64,000 nt of DNA. It comes from Timonella corticicola (GTDB lineage Bacteria; Actinomycetota; Actinomycetes; Actinomycetales; Cellulomonadaceae). A program made the translations under genes and the position numbers. The stretch spans positions 1-64,000 of the forward strand of contig NZ_JBHUOP010000001.1 of NCBI RefSeq assembly GCF_042683685.1, read 5' to 3'. How positions within the stretch are numbered: the first letter of the stretch is position 1; each line of letters starts with the position of its first letter. This document shows, piece after piece, positions 1 through 8,684 of this stretch. The notes beneath the pieces were generated by a model that searched no databases, was not told the DNA's origin, and saw only the letters and a program-made list of their open reading frames with translations.

Positions 1-247
1 GGGTCAGGCTCGTGCCAGGTTCACGGCCGTGGTCTTCAGAACGATCACATGTCTTTGAGGTGCTTTTGTCGAGGCTGACAAAAGGTAATGACATGCATCC
101 GGCCTGCGCGATGGGTGACTGAACATTGCTTTCTATCGCACGAGTGGACACTCATAGGCTTATAACGTTAGCCGCCAATCGGGTTTCGTCACCGTCGTTA
201 CATGAAAACCTGCAATTTTGTGCGATAAAACAAACTAGACTAGTACC

Positions 248-544
248 ATGTCCACTATTTCCCGTGATGAGGTCGCGCGCGTTGCTGCTTTGGCACGCAT
301 CGAACTGCGCCCCGAAGAACTAGACCGCCTTGCTGGTGAGTTGGAAGTCATCGTGCAGTCTGTTGCACAGGTGTCCGAGATTGTCGGACCTGACGTCCCA
401 GCAACCAGCCACCCGATTCCACTGACAAACGTGTTCCGTGATGACGTTCCTGTTACCCCCACGGATCGCGACAAGGTTCTTGCTTCCGCTCCTGCCAGTG
501 AAGATGGTAAGTTCCTCGTTCCGCAGATTCTGGGAGAGGAGTGA
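248..544 (+). CDS. gatC: Aspartyl/glutamyl-tRNA(Asn/Gln) amidotransferase subunit C
   Basis: Small subunit (98 aa) of GatCAB, which amidates Glu-tRNA(Gln) and Asp-tRNA(Asn) in the cytoplasm; GatC stabilises the GatA-GatB interface. The opening ISRDEVARVAALARIEL and the closing KFLVPQIL are typical of the family. It is the first gene of gatCAB and its stop codon directly abuts the gatA start. A box TAGACT (236-241) ends 6 nt before the ATG and there is no Shine-Dalgarno, so the mRNA is probably leaderless. An 8-bp inverted repeat (63-84) lies further upstream and its role is unknown. Confidence 0.96.
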   Translation: MSTISRDEVARVAALARIELRPEELDRLAGELEVIVQSVAQVSEIVGPDVPATSHPIPLTNVFRDDVPVTPTDRDKVLASAPASEDGKFLVPQILGEE

Positions 545-2059
545 ATGATGTCTGATCTGATCAAACTTTCCGCTGCCGAACTTGCAGCGAAACTCCAAGC
601 CGGTGAGGTAACCTCCGTTGAGGTCACTCAGGCATATCTTGACCGTATCGCGGCGGTAGACGACAGCATTAACTCCTACATCGTTGTTACTGCTGAGGAT
701 GCGCTGACCACTGCCGCAGAGGTGGACCGTCTACGTGCTGAGGGTGTGGAACTACACCCACTCGCAGGTGTTCCCATTGCGGTGAAGGACGTTGTCGTCA
801 CTGATGGCGTACAGACCACTGCGGGCTCGAAGATGCTCGAGGGATGGATCCCGCCCTACGATGCCACTCTCGTGGAGAAGATCAAGGAAGCAAAGCTCCC
901 GATCCTCGGTAAGACGAACATGGACGAGTTCGCGATGGGCTCATCGACCGAGCACTCCGCATATGGTAGGACGCTCAACCCTTGGGACATTGAACGTATC
1001 CCAGGTGGTTCGGGTGGTGGCTCCGCTGCAGCACTTGCGGCGTTTGAGGCTCCGCTCGCGATCGGTACGGACACTGGTGGTTCGATCCGTCAGCCGGGTG
1101 CGGTCACCGGAACCGTTGGCGTCAAGCCGACTTATGGTTCGATCTCGCGTTACGGTCTGATCGCTATGGCGTCGTCGCTTGACCAGGCGGGTCCGGTGAC
1201 TCGTACGGTTCTGGACTCTGCGCTGCTGCATGAGCTCATCGGTGGACATGACCCCAAGGACTCCACCTCACTACCTGAACCACAGACCGGCTATGTTGCT
1301 GCCGCGGAAGATGGTGCAAAACAAGACTTGTCGGGCGTGCGTATCGGTATCGTCAAGGAACTCTCGGGTGAGGGTTACCAAGACGGTGTGCAGGCGCGTT
1401 TCGATGAGTCGATTGAACTCCTACGTGGGATGGGTGCCGAGATCGTTGAGGTGTCCTGTCCTTCGTTCACGCACGCACTTGCCGCCTACTATCTGATCAT
1501 GCCTGCTGAGGCATCCTCGAACCTCGCCAAGTTCGACGGCATGCGTTTCGGTCTGCGCGTTGAACCGCAGGAGGGTCCTGTCACTGCTGAGCGCGTTATG
1601 GCTGCGACTCGTGGCGCGGGCTTCGGCGACGAGGTCAAGCGCCGCATCATCATCGGTACCTATGCACTGTCGTCGGGCTACTACGATGCCTACTACGGTT
1701 CGGCGCAGAAGGTTCGTACGCTGATTCAGCGCGACTTCAACGCTGCATTCGAGCAGGCTGATGTTCTCGTCTCGCCAACCGCACCAACTACTGCGTTCAA
1801 ATTTGGTGAGAAGTTGGATGACCCGCTTGCGATGTACCTGAACGACGTCGCAACCATCCCAGCGAACCTCGCTGGCGTACCGGGAATGTCTCTCCCCGCA
1901 GGTCTGTCGGATGACAGCATGCCTGTTGGATTCCAGATCCTCGCACCTATCCGTGAGGATGCACGTATGTACCGCATCGGTGCTGCCCTTGAGGCAGCGC
2001 TTGAGCAGAAGTGGGGCGGACCGCTCCTTTCGCAGGCACCTGAGCTGGAGGTCAAGTGA
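545..2059 (+). CDS. gatA: Aspartyl/glutamyl-tRNA(Asn/Gln) amidotransferase subunit A
   Basis: Amidase-signature subunit (504 aa) that releases ammonia from glutamine for transamidation of mischarged tRNA. The Ser-cis-Ser-Lys triad is visible: Lys81 in VPIAVKD, Ser156 in GGSGGGS and Ser180 in DTGGSIRQPG. Two adjacent ATG codons (545 and 548) follow the gatC stop with no gap, so translation is probably coupled. Length and motif order are normal for the family. Confidence 0.97.
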   Translation: MMSDLIKLSAAELAAKLQAGEVTSVEVTQAYLDRIAAVDDSINSYIVVTAEDALTTAAEVDRLRAEGVELHPLAGVPIAVKDVVVTDGVQTTAGSKMLEGWIPPYDATLVEKIKEAKLPILGKTNMDEFAMGSSTEHSAYGRTLNPWDIERIPGGSGGGSAAALAAFEAPLAIGTDTGGSIRQPGAVTGTVGVKPTYGSISRYGLIAMASSLDQAGPVTRTVLDSALLHELIGGHDPKDSTSLPEPQTGYVAAAEDGAKQDLSGVRIGIVKELSGEGYQDGVQARFDESIELLRGMGAEIVEVSCPSFTHALAAYYLIMPAEASSNLAKFDGMRFGLRVEPQEGPVTAERVMAATRGAGFGDEVKRRIIIGTYALSSGYYDAYYGSAQKVRTLIQRDFNAAFEQADVLVSPTAPTTAFKFGEKLDDPLAMYLNDVATIPANLAGVPGMSLPAGLSDDSMPVGFQILAPIREDARMYRIGAALEAALEQKWGGPLLSQAPELEVK

Positions 2060-3564
2060 TGAGTGGCTACGTTGAGCTCGTTGACTATGACGAGGCAGTG
2101 GCAAAGTACGATCCGGTTCTCGGTATTGAGGTACACGTTGAGCTGGGTACCAAGACCAAGATGTTCTGTGCCGCGGAGGTTGAGTTCGGTGGGGAGCCAA
2201 ACACTCAGGTGACCCCGGTATCGCTCGGTCTTCCCGGCGCGCTGCCGGTGGTCAACGGCAAGGCGGTCGAGTCGGCGATCAAGATCGGTCTGGCCTTGAA
2301 CTGCAAGATCGCTGAAACCTGCCGGTTCGCGCGCAAGAACTATTTCTACCCAGACGTTCCGAAGAACTTCCAGACCTCGCAATACGATGAGCCCATCGCG
2401 TATGACGGTTACCTGGATGTGGAGCTTGAGGACGGCTCGATCTTCCGCGTGGAGATCGAGCGCGCACACATGGAGGAGGACGCCGGTAAGAACACCCACG
2501 TGGGTGGTGCGACTGGTCGTATCCAGGGCGCGGAGTACTCGCTGATCGACTACAACCGTGCGGGTATCCCACTCGTGGAGATCGTGACTCGCCCGATTGA
2601 GGGTGCGGGGGAGCGTGCTCCTGAGGTTGCTCGCGCCTACGTCCAGACCTTGCGCGACATCTTCCGTGCACTTGAGGTCTCTGAGGCACGTATGGAGCGC
2701 GGTAACGTTCGCGCGGATATTAACGTGTCGCTTCGCGAGACCCCGCAGTCCCCTCTGGGCACCCGCACTGAGACCAAGAACGTGAATTCGTTCCGTTCAA
2801 TCGAACGTGCGGTCCGTTATGAGGTTGAACGTCAGGCTGCAATTCTCGACGCCGGTGAGAAGGTCATTCAGGAGACGCGTCACTGGCACGAGGACAACAA
2901 CACGACCTCGTCGGGTCGTGAGAAGTCTGATGCTGAGGACTACCGCTATTTCCCGGAGCCTGACCTGGTTCCTGTGGCTCCGAGCCGTGAGTGGGTTGAG
3001 GAACTGCGCGAAACTCTGCCAGAACTCCCTGCGGTCAAGCGCCGCCGCCTGATCGGTGAGTGGGGTTTCACGGATGTTGAAATGCGTGACGTGATCAACG
3101 CTGGCGCCCTTGAGTTGATTGAGGAGACGGTTGCCGCTGGCACCGCTCCGGCTGCTGCTCGCAAGTGGTGGATGGGTGAGCTTGCCCGCAACGCGAAGGA
3201 GCAGGAGATCGAACTGTCTGAGGTCTCGGTAACGCCAGCACAGATCGCTGAACTCCAAGGCCTGATCGAGGCGAAGCGTATCAACGACAAGATCGGCCGT
3301 CAGGTTCTTGAAGCAGTTCTTGCTGGTGAGGGCAACCCTGAGGCGATTGTTGTGGCAAAGGGCCTTGAGATCGTTTCCGACGATGGCGCTCTGCTGACTG
3401 TTATCGACGAGACTCTGGCGGCTCAGCCGGACATCGTTGAGAAGGTCAAGTCGGGCAACATGGGTCCGATTGGTGCGATCATCGGTGCGGTTATGAAGGC
3501 GACCAAGGGGCAGGCTGACGCTGGTCGTGTTCGTGAGCTTGTCCTCGAACGTATCAACAACTAA
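2056..3564 (+). CDS. gatB: Aspartyl/glutamyl-tRNA(Asn/Gln) amidotransferase subunit B
   Basis: tRNA-binding and kinase-like subunit (about 501 aa) that phosphorylates the misacylated aminoacyl-tRNA and amidates it. The opening YDPVLGIEVHVELGTKTKMF is diagnostic, and the C-terminal part carries the helical YqeY-like tail domain. The start is either GTG 2056 or ATG 2059; the ATG shares a base with the gatA TGA (TGATG), which indicates coupling. Third gene of the gatCAB operon. Confidence 0.97.
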   Translation: MMSGYVELVDYDEAVAKYDPVLGIEVHVELGTKTKMFCAAEVEFGGEPNTQVTPVSLGLPGALPVVNGKAVESAIKIGLALNCKIAETCRFARKNYFYPDVPKNFQTSQYDEPIAYDGYLDVELEDGSIFRVEIERAHMEEDAGKNTHVGGATGRIQGAEYSLIDYNRAGIPLVEIVTRPIEGAGERAPEVARAYVQTLRDIFRALEVSEARMERGNVRADINVSLRETPQSPLGTRTETKNVNSFRSIERAVRYEVERQAAILDAGEKVIQETRHWHEDNNTTSSGREKSDAEDYRYFPEPDLVPVAPSREWVEELRETLPELPAVKRRRLIGEWGFTDVEMRDVINAGALELIEETVAAGTAPAAARKWWMGELARNAKEQEIELSEVSVTPAQIAELQGLIEAKRINDKIGRQVLEAVLAGEGNPEAIVVAKGLEIVSDDGALLTVIDETLAAQPDIVEKVKSGNMGPIGAIIGAVMKATKGQADAGRVRELVLERINN

Positions 3565-3574
3565 GGCGGCGATT

Positions 3575-4153
3575 ATGGCACGCGGTCCAGTCCTCACTGG
3601 CGAACTTGTACAGTTGCGTCCCGTCGAAGAGCGGGATGCAGAGCGCATGTGGGAGTCGTTGCAGGATGCGGAGTCGAACCGTCTCACAGGTACGACTCGC
3701 ACATTCACTCGCGAGGAGATCGACGAGTGGGCACGTACGGTGTCGGATCGCGAGGGGCGCTATGACTTTGCGATGACCTCGCTCATGCCGGGCGAGGATG
3801 GCTCAGTGTGCGATGAGATGATCGGTGAGATCGTTGTCAACGAGATCGATCCGGTGACTCGCAGTGCGAACATGCGGTTGATTTCGCTTCCGCAATATCG
3901 TGGACGAGGTTATGGCCGTGAGGCCATAGCCTTGGTGCTGGACTTTGTGTTCGCCCCACCTGCGCAGGGCCTGGGGTTGCACCGGTTCTCACTCGATGTG
4001 CTTGCGATTAACCCGCGTGCCAAGATGCTGTATGAGTCGCTCGGCTTCGTGCAGGAGGGTGTCCTGCGGGACGCTGCCCCTGACGGCGAGGGCGGGTTCT
4101 GCGATGTCTATGTCATGTCCATCCTTGAGGATGAATACGATCCGCAGCGCTAA
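3575..4153 (+). CDS. GNAT family N-acetyltransferase (RimJ/RimL-like)
   Basis: 192-aa acetyltransferase of the RimJ/RimL-like branch. The early LVQLRPVEERDAERMWESL is the usual N-terminal GNAT strand, and QYRGRGYGREAIALVL is the acetyl-CoA pyrophosphate-binding motif A; LGFVQEGVLRDA is the end-of-domain motif. The reading frame extends upstream into gatB, but ATG 3575, 8 nt after AAGGCGG, is the best start. It follows gatB by 10 nt and the operon ends at a strong terminator just downstream. The substrate is unknown. Confidence 0.9.
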   Translation: MARGPVLTGELVQLRPVEERDAERMWESLQDAESNRLTGTTRTFTREEIDEWARTVSDREGRYDFAMTSLMPGEDGSVCDEMIGEIVVNEIDPVTRSANMRLISLPQYRGRGYGREAIALVLDFVFAPPAQGLGLHRFSLDVLAINPRAKMLYESLGFVQEGVLRDAAPDGEGGFCDVYVMSILEDEYDPQR

Positions 4154-4161
4154 GGTCACCT

Positions 4162-4195
4162 CGGGGTGGTTCCATACGGAACCACCCCGTTTTGT
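4162..4195 (+). terminator. Rho-independent terminator of the gatCAB-acetyltransferase operon
   Basis: A perfect 12-bp stem (CGGGGTGGTTCC with GGAACCACCCCG) around ATAC, followed by TTTTGTTTG, 8 nt after the acetyltransferase stop codon. Confidence 0.88.
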
Positions 4196-4211
4196 TTGTC
4201 GCACATAGATA

Positions 4212-4362
4212 ATTGGCGACGAGTCGGCGAATCGGTCTGAAACCGTCCGTGGGCAGTGTGCACAGTAATTGGCGACGAGCCCGCTGGGTCGGGAGGCGAC
4301 CACCTGCTCCCCAGCCGGGCTGGGAGGTGAGGGAGCCTGTGAAGTGGGTACTCGTCGAAAAT
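4212..4362. repeat. REP-like repeats (GGCGACGA family), a single arm plus an inverted pair
   Basis: ATTGGCGACGA occurs at 4212-4222 and again at 4268-4278. The second copy faces a diverged inverted partner (CTCGTCGAAAAT, 4351-4362). Between the arms is a GC-rich core with repeated CCCGCTGGGTCGGGAGG-type inverted segments. It lies between the gat operon terminator and the ilvB leader. Same family as 25011-25107, 30431-30528 and 45050-45129. Confidence 0.65.
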
Positions 4363-4405
4363 CTGAACATAAAGTATTGAAATGTGAGACGCCAGTCTTG
4401 GTGGT

Positions 4406-4441
4406 GTGACAAGACTGGGGTCCAAGGCGTAACCTCCTAGT
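4406..4441 (+). promoter_or_regulatory. Promoter of the ilvBNC leader transcript
   Basis: GTGACA (4406-4411) resembles a -35 box and TAACCT (4430-4435) a -10 box, 18 nt apart. The -10 ends 6 nt before the leader-peptide ATG at 4442, which places the predicted transcription start at or next to the A of that ATG. No Shine-Dalgarno precedes the leader ORF. Part of the promoter lies in the 9-bp inverted repeat CCAGTCTTG/CAAGACTGG (4392-4418 region). Confidence 0.6.
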
Positions 4442-4474
4442 ATGCGTTGCACAATTCTTCTAGTCGTTATCTAG
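4442..4474 (+). CDS. Leader peptide of the ilvBNC attenuator (MRCTILLVVI)
   Basis: A 10-codon ORF ending TAG encodes MRCTILLVVI, with six consecutive Ile/Leu/Val codons just before the stop. This is the classic signature of ribosome-mediated attenuation of branched-chain amino acid operons. A segment GCGCGTTG (4474-4481), starting at the stop codon, is complementary to CAACGCGC (4509-4516), immediately before a strong terminator. Ribosome stalling at Ile/Leu/Val codons would alter folding and allow read-through into ilvB. The ORF is probably translated from a leaderless mRNA. Confidence 0.82.
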   Translation: MRCTILLVVI

Positions 4475-4518
4475 CGCGTTGGTTCGAAACTAATCCGCCA
4501 AGTTTTGTCAACGCGCGC

Positions 4519-4556
4519 ACCCTCCCAGACACCAGACCGGTGTGGAGGGTTTTTTC
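4519..4556 (+). terminator. Attenuator terminator ahead of ilvB
   Basis: Stem ACCCTCC (4519-4525) with GGAGGGT (4544-4550), reinforced by an inner ACACC/GGTGT pair and followed by a run of six T. It sits 45 nt after the leader-peptide stop and about 160 nt before ilvB, as expected for an attenuator. Confidence 0.85.
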
Positions 4557-4714
4557 ATGTCACAAGCCAGTGGCACGAACGTTTCTAGCTCATAAGGCAA
4601 AGAGACACCAGCATTGCCCGCCTTAGGTCCACGCTGAAGGCAACACGATGTCCAGATGAGCAAAACCTGCCTGTCCGGTAACTCCACATATTGTTAGAGA
4701 AACAGGAGATCCAG

Positions 4715-6562
4715 ATGGTCCAAGGCGATCAGACTGCGGCCAAGCCCCAGTCCTCAAAGCCTGCTCCAACGCCGGCCGCGTTTGCGCGACCTTCCACGAG
4801 CACCGGTGTGACCGAGAATGTCACCGGAGCGGAGTCGATCGTTCGATCGCTCGAGGAAGTCGGCGTCGATGTCGTCTTCGGTATTCCGGGCGGCGCGATT
4901 CTGCCGACCTACGACCCACTGATGGACTCGAAGAAGGTCCGCCACATCCTTGTACGCCATGAGCAGGGTGGCGGACATGCCGCCGCAGGTTACGCACACG
5001 CAACCGGACGCGTCGGCGTCACCATGGCGACCTCCGGTCCAGGTGCTACCAACCTGGTCACACCACTCGCCGATGCGAACATGGACTCGATCCCGTTGGT
5101 TGCGATCACGGGACAGGTGGGCGCCTCGCTCATCGGAACCGATGCGTTCCAAGAAGCGGACATCGTGGGTATCACGCTGCCAGTCACGAAGCACAACTTC
5201 CTGGTGACCGACCCAGCGGATATTCCACGCACTATCGCTGAGGCATTCCACATTGCACAGTCCGGTCGGCCCGGGCCCGTCCTGGTGGACATCGCCAAAT
5301 CTGCGATGCAGGCGAATACGACCTTCTCGTGGCCGCAGGAAATCAACCTGCCCGGCTATCACCCGGTCACCAAACCACACAACAAGCAGATCCGTGAGGC
5401 TGCACGGCTCCTTGCGAGCGCACGTCGTCCGGTGCTGTACGTTGGTGGCGGAGTTATTCGGTCGGGTGCGAGCGAGCAACTGCGGAAGCTCACGGACCTG
5501 TCCGGTGCAGCCGTAGTGACAACCCTCATGGCCCGCGGAGCGTTGCCGGACTCCCACCCGCAGCACCTCGGTATGCCAGGTATGCACGGAACCGTTCCAG
5601 CGGTCGCCGCGTTGCAGAAGGCTGACCTGATTGTTGCTCTGGGTGCGCGCTTCGACGACCGTGTGACCGGAAAACTCTCGTCGTTCGCCCCCCACGCAAC
5701 CGTTGTCCACGCAGACATCGACCCAGCCGAGATCGGTAAGAACCGTGTTGTGGACGTTCCAATCGTGGGTGACCTGAAAGAGGTCATCGCGGAACTGCTC
5801 CCAGAACTCGCACGCGAACACGAGACCAACGGCAAGCCCGACATCGAGGCATGGTGGCGCCAGATCAACTCCTGGCGCGAGACCTACCCGCTCGGATACA
5901 CCGACGTGGGCGATGGTCTCCTTGCGCCGCAGCACGTTATTGGTCGGCTCTCGGAGATCTCCGGGCCAGAGTCCATCTACGTGGCAGGCGTTGGACAGCA
6001 CCAGATGTGGGCATCACAGTTCATCAAGTATGAGCGCCCAAACTCCTGGATCAACTCGGGTGGTCTGGGCACTATGGGATTCTCTATCCCTGCCGCAATG
6101 GGCGCCAAGGTCGGGGCACCAGACCGCACCGTGTGGGCGGTTGACGGCGACGGATGCTTCCAGATGACCAACCAGGAACTCGCAACCTGCACGATCAACG
6201 ACATCCCGATCAAGGTTGCGCTGATCAACAACTCCTCCCTCGGCATGGTCCGCCAGTGGCAGACCCTGTTCTACAACGAGCGGTACTCAAACACCGACCT
6301 GCACACCGGTGCGGGAACCCGCCGCGTGCCTGACTTTGTGAAACTCGCGGACGCCTACGGCTGTGTTGGCATCCGAGTTGAGAAGCTCTCCGAAGTGGAT
6401 GAGGCCATCAAGCGTGCAGAGGAGATCAACGACGTGCCAGTCCTGATCGACTTCAACGTGTCACGCAACTCCATGGTGTGGCCAATGGTCGCAGCAGGCG
6501 TATCCAACGACGACATCCAATATGCACGCGGCATCTCGCCAGCGTGGGACCGCGAAGACTGA
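4715..6562 (+). CDS. ilvB: Acetolactate synthase large subunit
   Basis: Thiamine-diphosphate enzyme (615 aa) that condenses two pyruvates to 2-acetolactate, or pyruvate with 2-ketobutyrate to acetohydroxybutyrate: the first shared step of Val/Leu and Ile synthesis. The catalytic Glu83 lies in RHEQGGGHAAAGYA; the C-terminal ThDP motif runs from VDGDGCFQMTNQELATC to ALINNSS. ATG 4715 follows AGGAGAT at good spacing. The upstream in-frame TTG at 4691 is less likely. An Ala/Pro/Ser-rich N-terminal tail of about 35 aa precedes the domain, as in other actinobacteria. First structural gene after the attenuator, followed by ilvN and ilvC. Confidence 0.97.
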   Translation: MVQGDQTAAKPQSSKPAPTPAAFARPSTSTGVTENVTGAESIVRSLEEVGVDVVFGIPGGAILPTYDPLMDSKKVRHILVRHEQGGGHAAAGYAHATGRVGVTMATSGPGATNLVTPLADANMDSIPLVAITGQVGASLIGTDAFQEADIVGITLPVTKHNFLVTDPADIPRTIAEAFHIAQSGRPGPVLVDIAKSAMQANTTFSWPQEINLPGYHPVTKPHNKQIREAARLLASARRPVLYVGGGVIRSGASEQLRKLTDLSGAAVVTTLMARGALPDSHPQHLGMPGMHGTVPAVAALQKADLIVALGARFDDRVTGKLSSFAPHATVVHADIDPAEIGKNRVVDVPIVGDLKEVIAELLPELAREHETNGKPDIEAWWRQINSWRETYPLGYTDVGDGLLAPQHVIGRLSEISGPESIYVAGVGQHQMWASQFIKYERPNSWINSGGLGTMGFSIPAAMGAKVGAPDRTVWAVDGDGCFQMTNQELATCTINDIPIKVALINNSSLGMVRQWQTLFYNERYSNTDLHTGAGTRRVPDFVKLADAYGCVGIRVEKLSEVDEAIKRAEEINDVPVLIDFNVSRNSMVWPMVAAGVSNDDIQYARGISPAWDRED

Positions 6563-6578
6563 GAGGGAACCTACGAAC

Positions 6579-7103
6579 ATGTCACGTCACACTCTCTCCG
6601 TACTCGTGGAGAACAAACCAGGCGTACTGACCCGCATCGCCGGTCTTTTCGCCCGCCGTTCCTTCAACATCCACTCCCTCGCAGTGGGACCAACCGAACA
6701 CGAGGAACTCTCTCGTGTCACGGTTGTGGTGGATGTTGACGAACTGCCACTTGAACAGGTCACCAAGCAACTGAACAAACTCGTCAACGTCATCAAGATC
6801 GTTGAACTCGAGCCAGAGGCAGCCGTGACCCGCGAACTCATGCTCGTCAAGGTCAAGGCAGACGGCGGTAACCGGTCGGGCATCATCGAGGTTGTCCAAC
6901 TCTTCCGCGCACACGTTGTTGACGTTGTACCGGACGCGGTGACAATCGAGGCTGTCGGCAGCCCGGGCAAACTCGCTGCCTTACTCAACGCGCTCGAACC
7001 ATACGGAATTCGCGAGATCGTGAAGTCCGGAGCCGTCGCGATCGCACGTGGACCACGCTCCATGTCTGACCGCGCCTTGGAACGTACAACACGTTCTCAC
7101 TGA
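6579..7103 (+). CDS. ilvN: Acetolactate synthase small (regulatory) subunit
   Basis: 174-aa regulatory partner of IlvB that confers valine feedback inhibition. The N-terminal ACT domain is clear (HTLSVLVENKPGVLTRIAGL, then RRSFNIHSLAVGPTE), and the C-terminal ALS_ss domain follows from about residue 85. ATG 6579 lies 16 nt after the ilvB stop, with AGAGGGAA as ribosome-binding site. Middle gene of ilvBNC. Confidence 0.96.
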   Translation: MSRHTLSVLVENKPGVLTRIAGLFARRSFNIHSLAVGPTEHEELSRVTVVVDVDELPLEQVTKQLNKLVNVIKIVELEPEAAVTRELMLVKVKADGGNRSGIIEVVQLFRAHVVDVVPDAVTIEAVGSPGKLAALLNALEPYGIREIVKSGAVAIARGPRSMSDRALERTTRSH

Positions 7104-7152
7104 TTTTTTCTAGACTTAACTCAACACCACACAATCCTAAGGAGATATCCCG

Positions 7153-8190
7153 GTGGCTGAACTCTTTTACGACGACGATGCAGACCTGTCGATCATCCAG
7201 AACAAGAAGGTTGCCGTTATCGGTTACGGTAGCCAGGGTCACGCACACGCGCTGAACCTTCGTGACTCGGGCGTAGACGTCCGCGTCGGCCTGCGTTCAG
7301 GTTCGGCATCGGCTGCCAAGGCTGAGAACGAGGGCCTCAAGGTTCTTCCGGTTGGCGAGGCAGTCGCTGAAGCTGACGTCGTTGTCATCCTGACCCCAGA
7401 CCAGGTACAGCGCACCGTGTACGCGCAGGAGATTGCTCCCAACCTTCAGGAGGGCGCAGCGCTCGTCTTCGGTCACGGCTTCAACATCCGCTTCGGCTAC
7501 ATCAAGCCTGAAGCTGGCCACGACATCCTCATGGTCGCCCCTAAGGGCCCAGGGCACCTCGTGCGTCGCGAGTACGTTGACGGCCGTGGCGTTCCAGTCA
7601 TCGTTGCCGTCGAGCAGGACGCTTCCGGTGCCGCTTGGGACCTCGCGCTGTCGTACGGTAAGGCAATCGGTGGTCTTCGTGCTGCCGGTATCAAGACCAC
7701 CTTCACCGAAGAGACCGAGACCGACCTGTTCGGTGAGCAGGCTGTTCTGTGCGGTGGCGCATCGCAGCTCGTGCAGTACGGCTTCGAGGTTCTCACCGAG
7801 GCCGGCTACCAGCCTGAGGTTGCATATTTCGAGGTTCTCCACGAACTCAAGCTCATCGTTGACCTCATGTGGGAGGGTGGCATCGCCAAGCAGCGTTGGT
7901 CGGTTTCCGACACCGCTGAGTATGGTGACTACGTCTCCGGTCCTCGCGTGATCACCCCTGAGGTCAAGGAGAACATGAAGGCCGTTCTCGCTGACATCCA
8001 GAACGGTGCATTCGCTGAGCGTTTCATCAACGACCAGGAAGCCGGTGCTCCAGAGTTCAAGGAACTGCGTGCCAAGGGTGAAGCACACCCAATCGAGGCT
8101 ACCGGTCGTGAACTGCGCAAGCTGTTCGCATGGAGCAAGCGTTCCGACGACAACACCTCCGACTACGTCGAAGGCTCCGTCGCTCGTTGA
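7153..8190 (+). CDS. ilvC: Ketol-acid reductoisomerase (class I, NADP+)
   Basis: 345-aa enzyme that isomerises and reduces acetolactate or acetohydroxybutyrate to the dihydroxy acid, using Mg2+ and NADPH. The Rossmann motif IGYGSQGHAHALNL is at residues 23-36 and the NADPH loop GLRSGSASAAK follows. Metal ligands Asp191 and Glu195 lie in ETETDLFGEQAVLCGG. The length fits the short class I form. GTG start with AAGGAGAT upstream, about 50 nt after ilvN. Last gene of ilvBNC, with a strong terminator about 190 nt downstream. Confidence 0.97.
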   Translation: MAELFYDDDADLSIIQNKKVAVIGYGSQGHAHALNLRDSGVDVRVGLRSGSASAAKAENEGLKVLPVGEAVAEADVVVILTPDQVQRTVYAQEIAPNLQEGAALVFGHGFNIRFGYIKPEAGHDILMVAPKGPGHLVRREYVDGRGVPVIVAVEQDASGAAWDLALSYGKAIGGLRAAGIKTTFTEETETDLFGEQAVLCGGASQLVQYGFEVLTEAGYQPEVAYFEVLHELKLIVDLMWEGGIAKQRWSVSDTAEYGDYVSGPRVITPEVKENMKAVLADIQNGAFAERFINDQEAGAPEFKELRAKGEAHPIEATGRELRKLFAWSKRSDDNTSDYVEGSVAR

Positions 8191-8375
8191 TCGTAGGTAG
8201 GAACTCTGCGTAGCAAGTTCCTGCCGGAGAGCAACGGTAGATGTGAGCCTGAGCAACAGGTACAGCGGGCTCCGTCGCACGCTGACTTTAGTTAGCGGCA
8301 AGCACTCTCGGGGCGAGAAATGCGGTGGATTCCATTGCGTTGATCGTAGATGGGAACCGCACCTTTAGCGTTCAC

Positions 8376-8416
8376 AAGGGGGCTGTCCCAACCAAATGGT
8401 TGGGACAGCCCCCTTG
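8376..8416 (+). terminator. Terminator after ilvC
   Basis: A perfect 19-bp stem closed by the loop AA (left arm AAGGGGGCTGTCCCAACCA, right arm TGGTTGGGACAGCCCCCTT). It lies about 185 nt downstream of ilvC and is the likely end of the ilvBNC transcript. Confidence 0.75.
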
Positions 8417-8480
8417 TCGTGCTATGAAGAGTTTTCTCAGCGGTACGACGTAGCGAGCTCTTGCTATCGGCGTTTAGGTA

Positions 8481-8549
8481 TCGGTGGGGCGTTTTTGTTC
8501 CGGGTGCACCCTACGGTTATATGCACCCGGACCAAAAACGCCCCACCGA
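8481..8549. repeat. 28-bp inverted repeat
   Basis: Left arm 8481-8508 and right arm 8522-8549 are complementary over 28 bp with one mismatch, around a 13-nt loop. The stem contains a T5/A5 tract, so either strand could act as a terminator, but it lies downstream of an already complete terminator. Confidence 0.85.
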
Positions 8550-8684
8550 ATTGCGTGCGATTGGTGCTAGGTGGGGACGCCACCCTGAGAAGGCTGGGTC
8601 AGGCTGTGCGAAACTGTGCGGGCTGGAAAACGAGGTGTGGGAAAAAGTGGGGACTCGTCGGAAATCTGGTGATAGCGTGGCGAA

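Larger units (their letters stand above)
8191..8672. other. Gene-free interval after ilvC with stacked palindromes
   Basis: I see no gene here. It holds a small hairpin (GGTAGGAACT with AGTTCCTGCC) right after ilvC, the 19-bp terminator stem, a 28-bp palindrome (8481-8549) and a diverged arm of the GGCGACGA repeat family (ACTCGTCGGAAATCTGG near 8653-8669). A TAGCGT box at 8673-8678 then serves the next gene. Confidence 0.6.

Noticed and set aside
1..247. Tail of a gene entering at the window start
   Set aside because: Short open stretches exist in all plus frames, but none has recognisable protein content before its stop.
4380..4560. T-box riboswitch ahead of ilvB
   Set aside because: No T-box sequence or specifier loop layout is seen, while an Ile/Leu/Val leader ORF explains the terminator.
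4754..6001. Long minus-strand open frame (415 codons) opposite ilvB
   Set aside because: Antisense shadow of ilvB in GC-biased DNA. ilvB has full family motifs; the antisense frame has none and no start signals.
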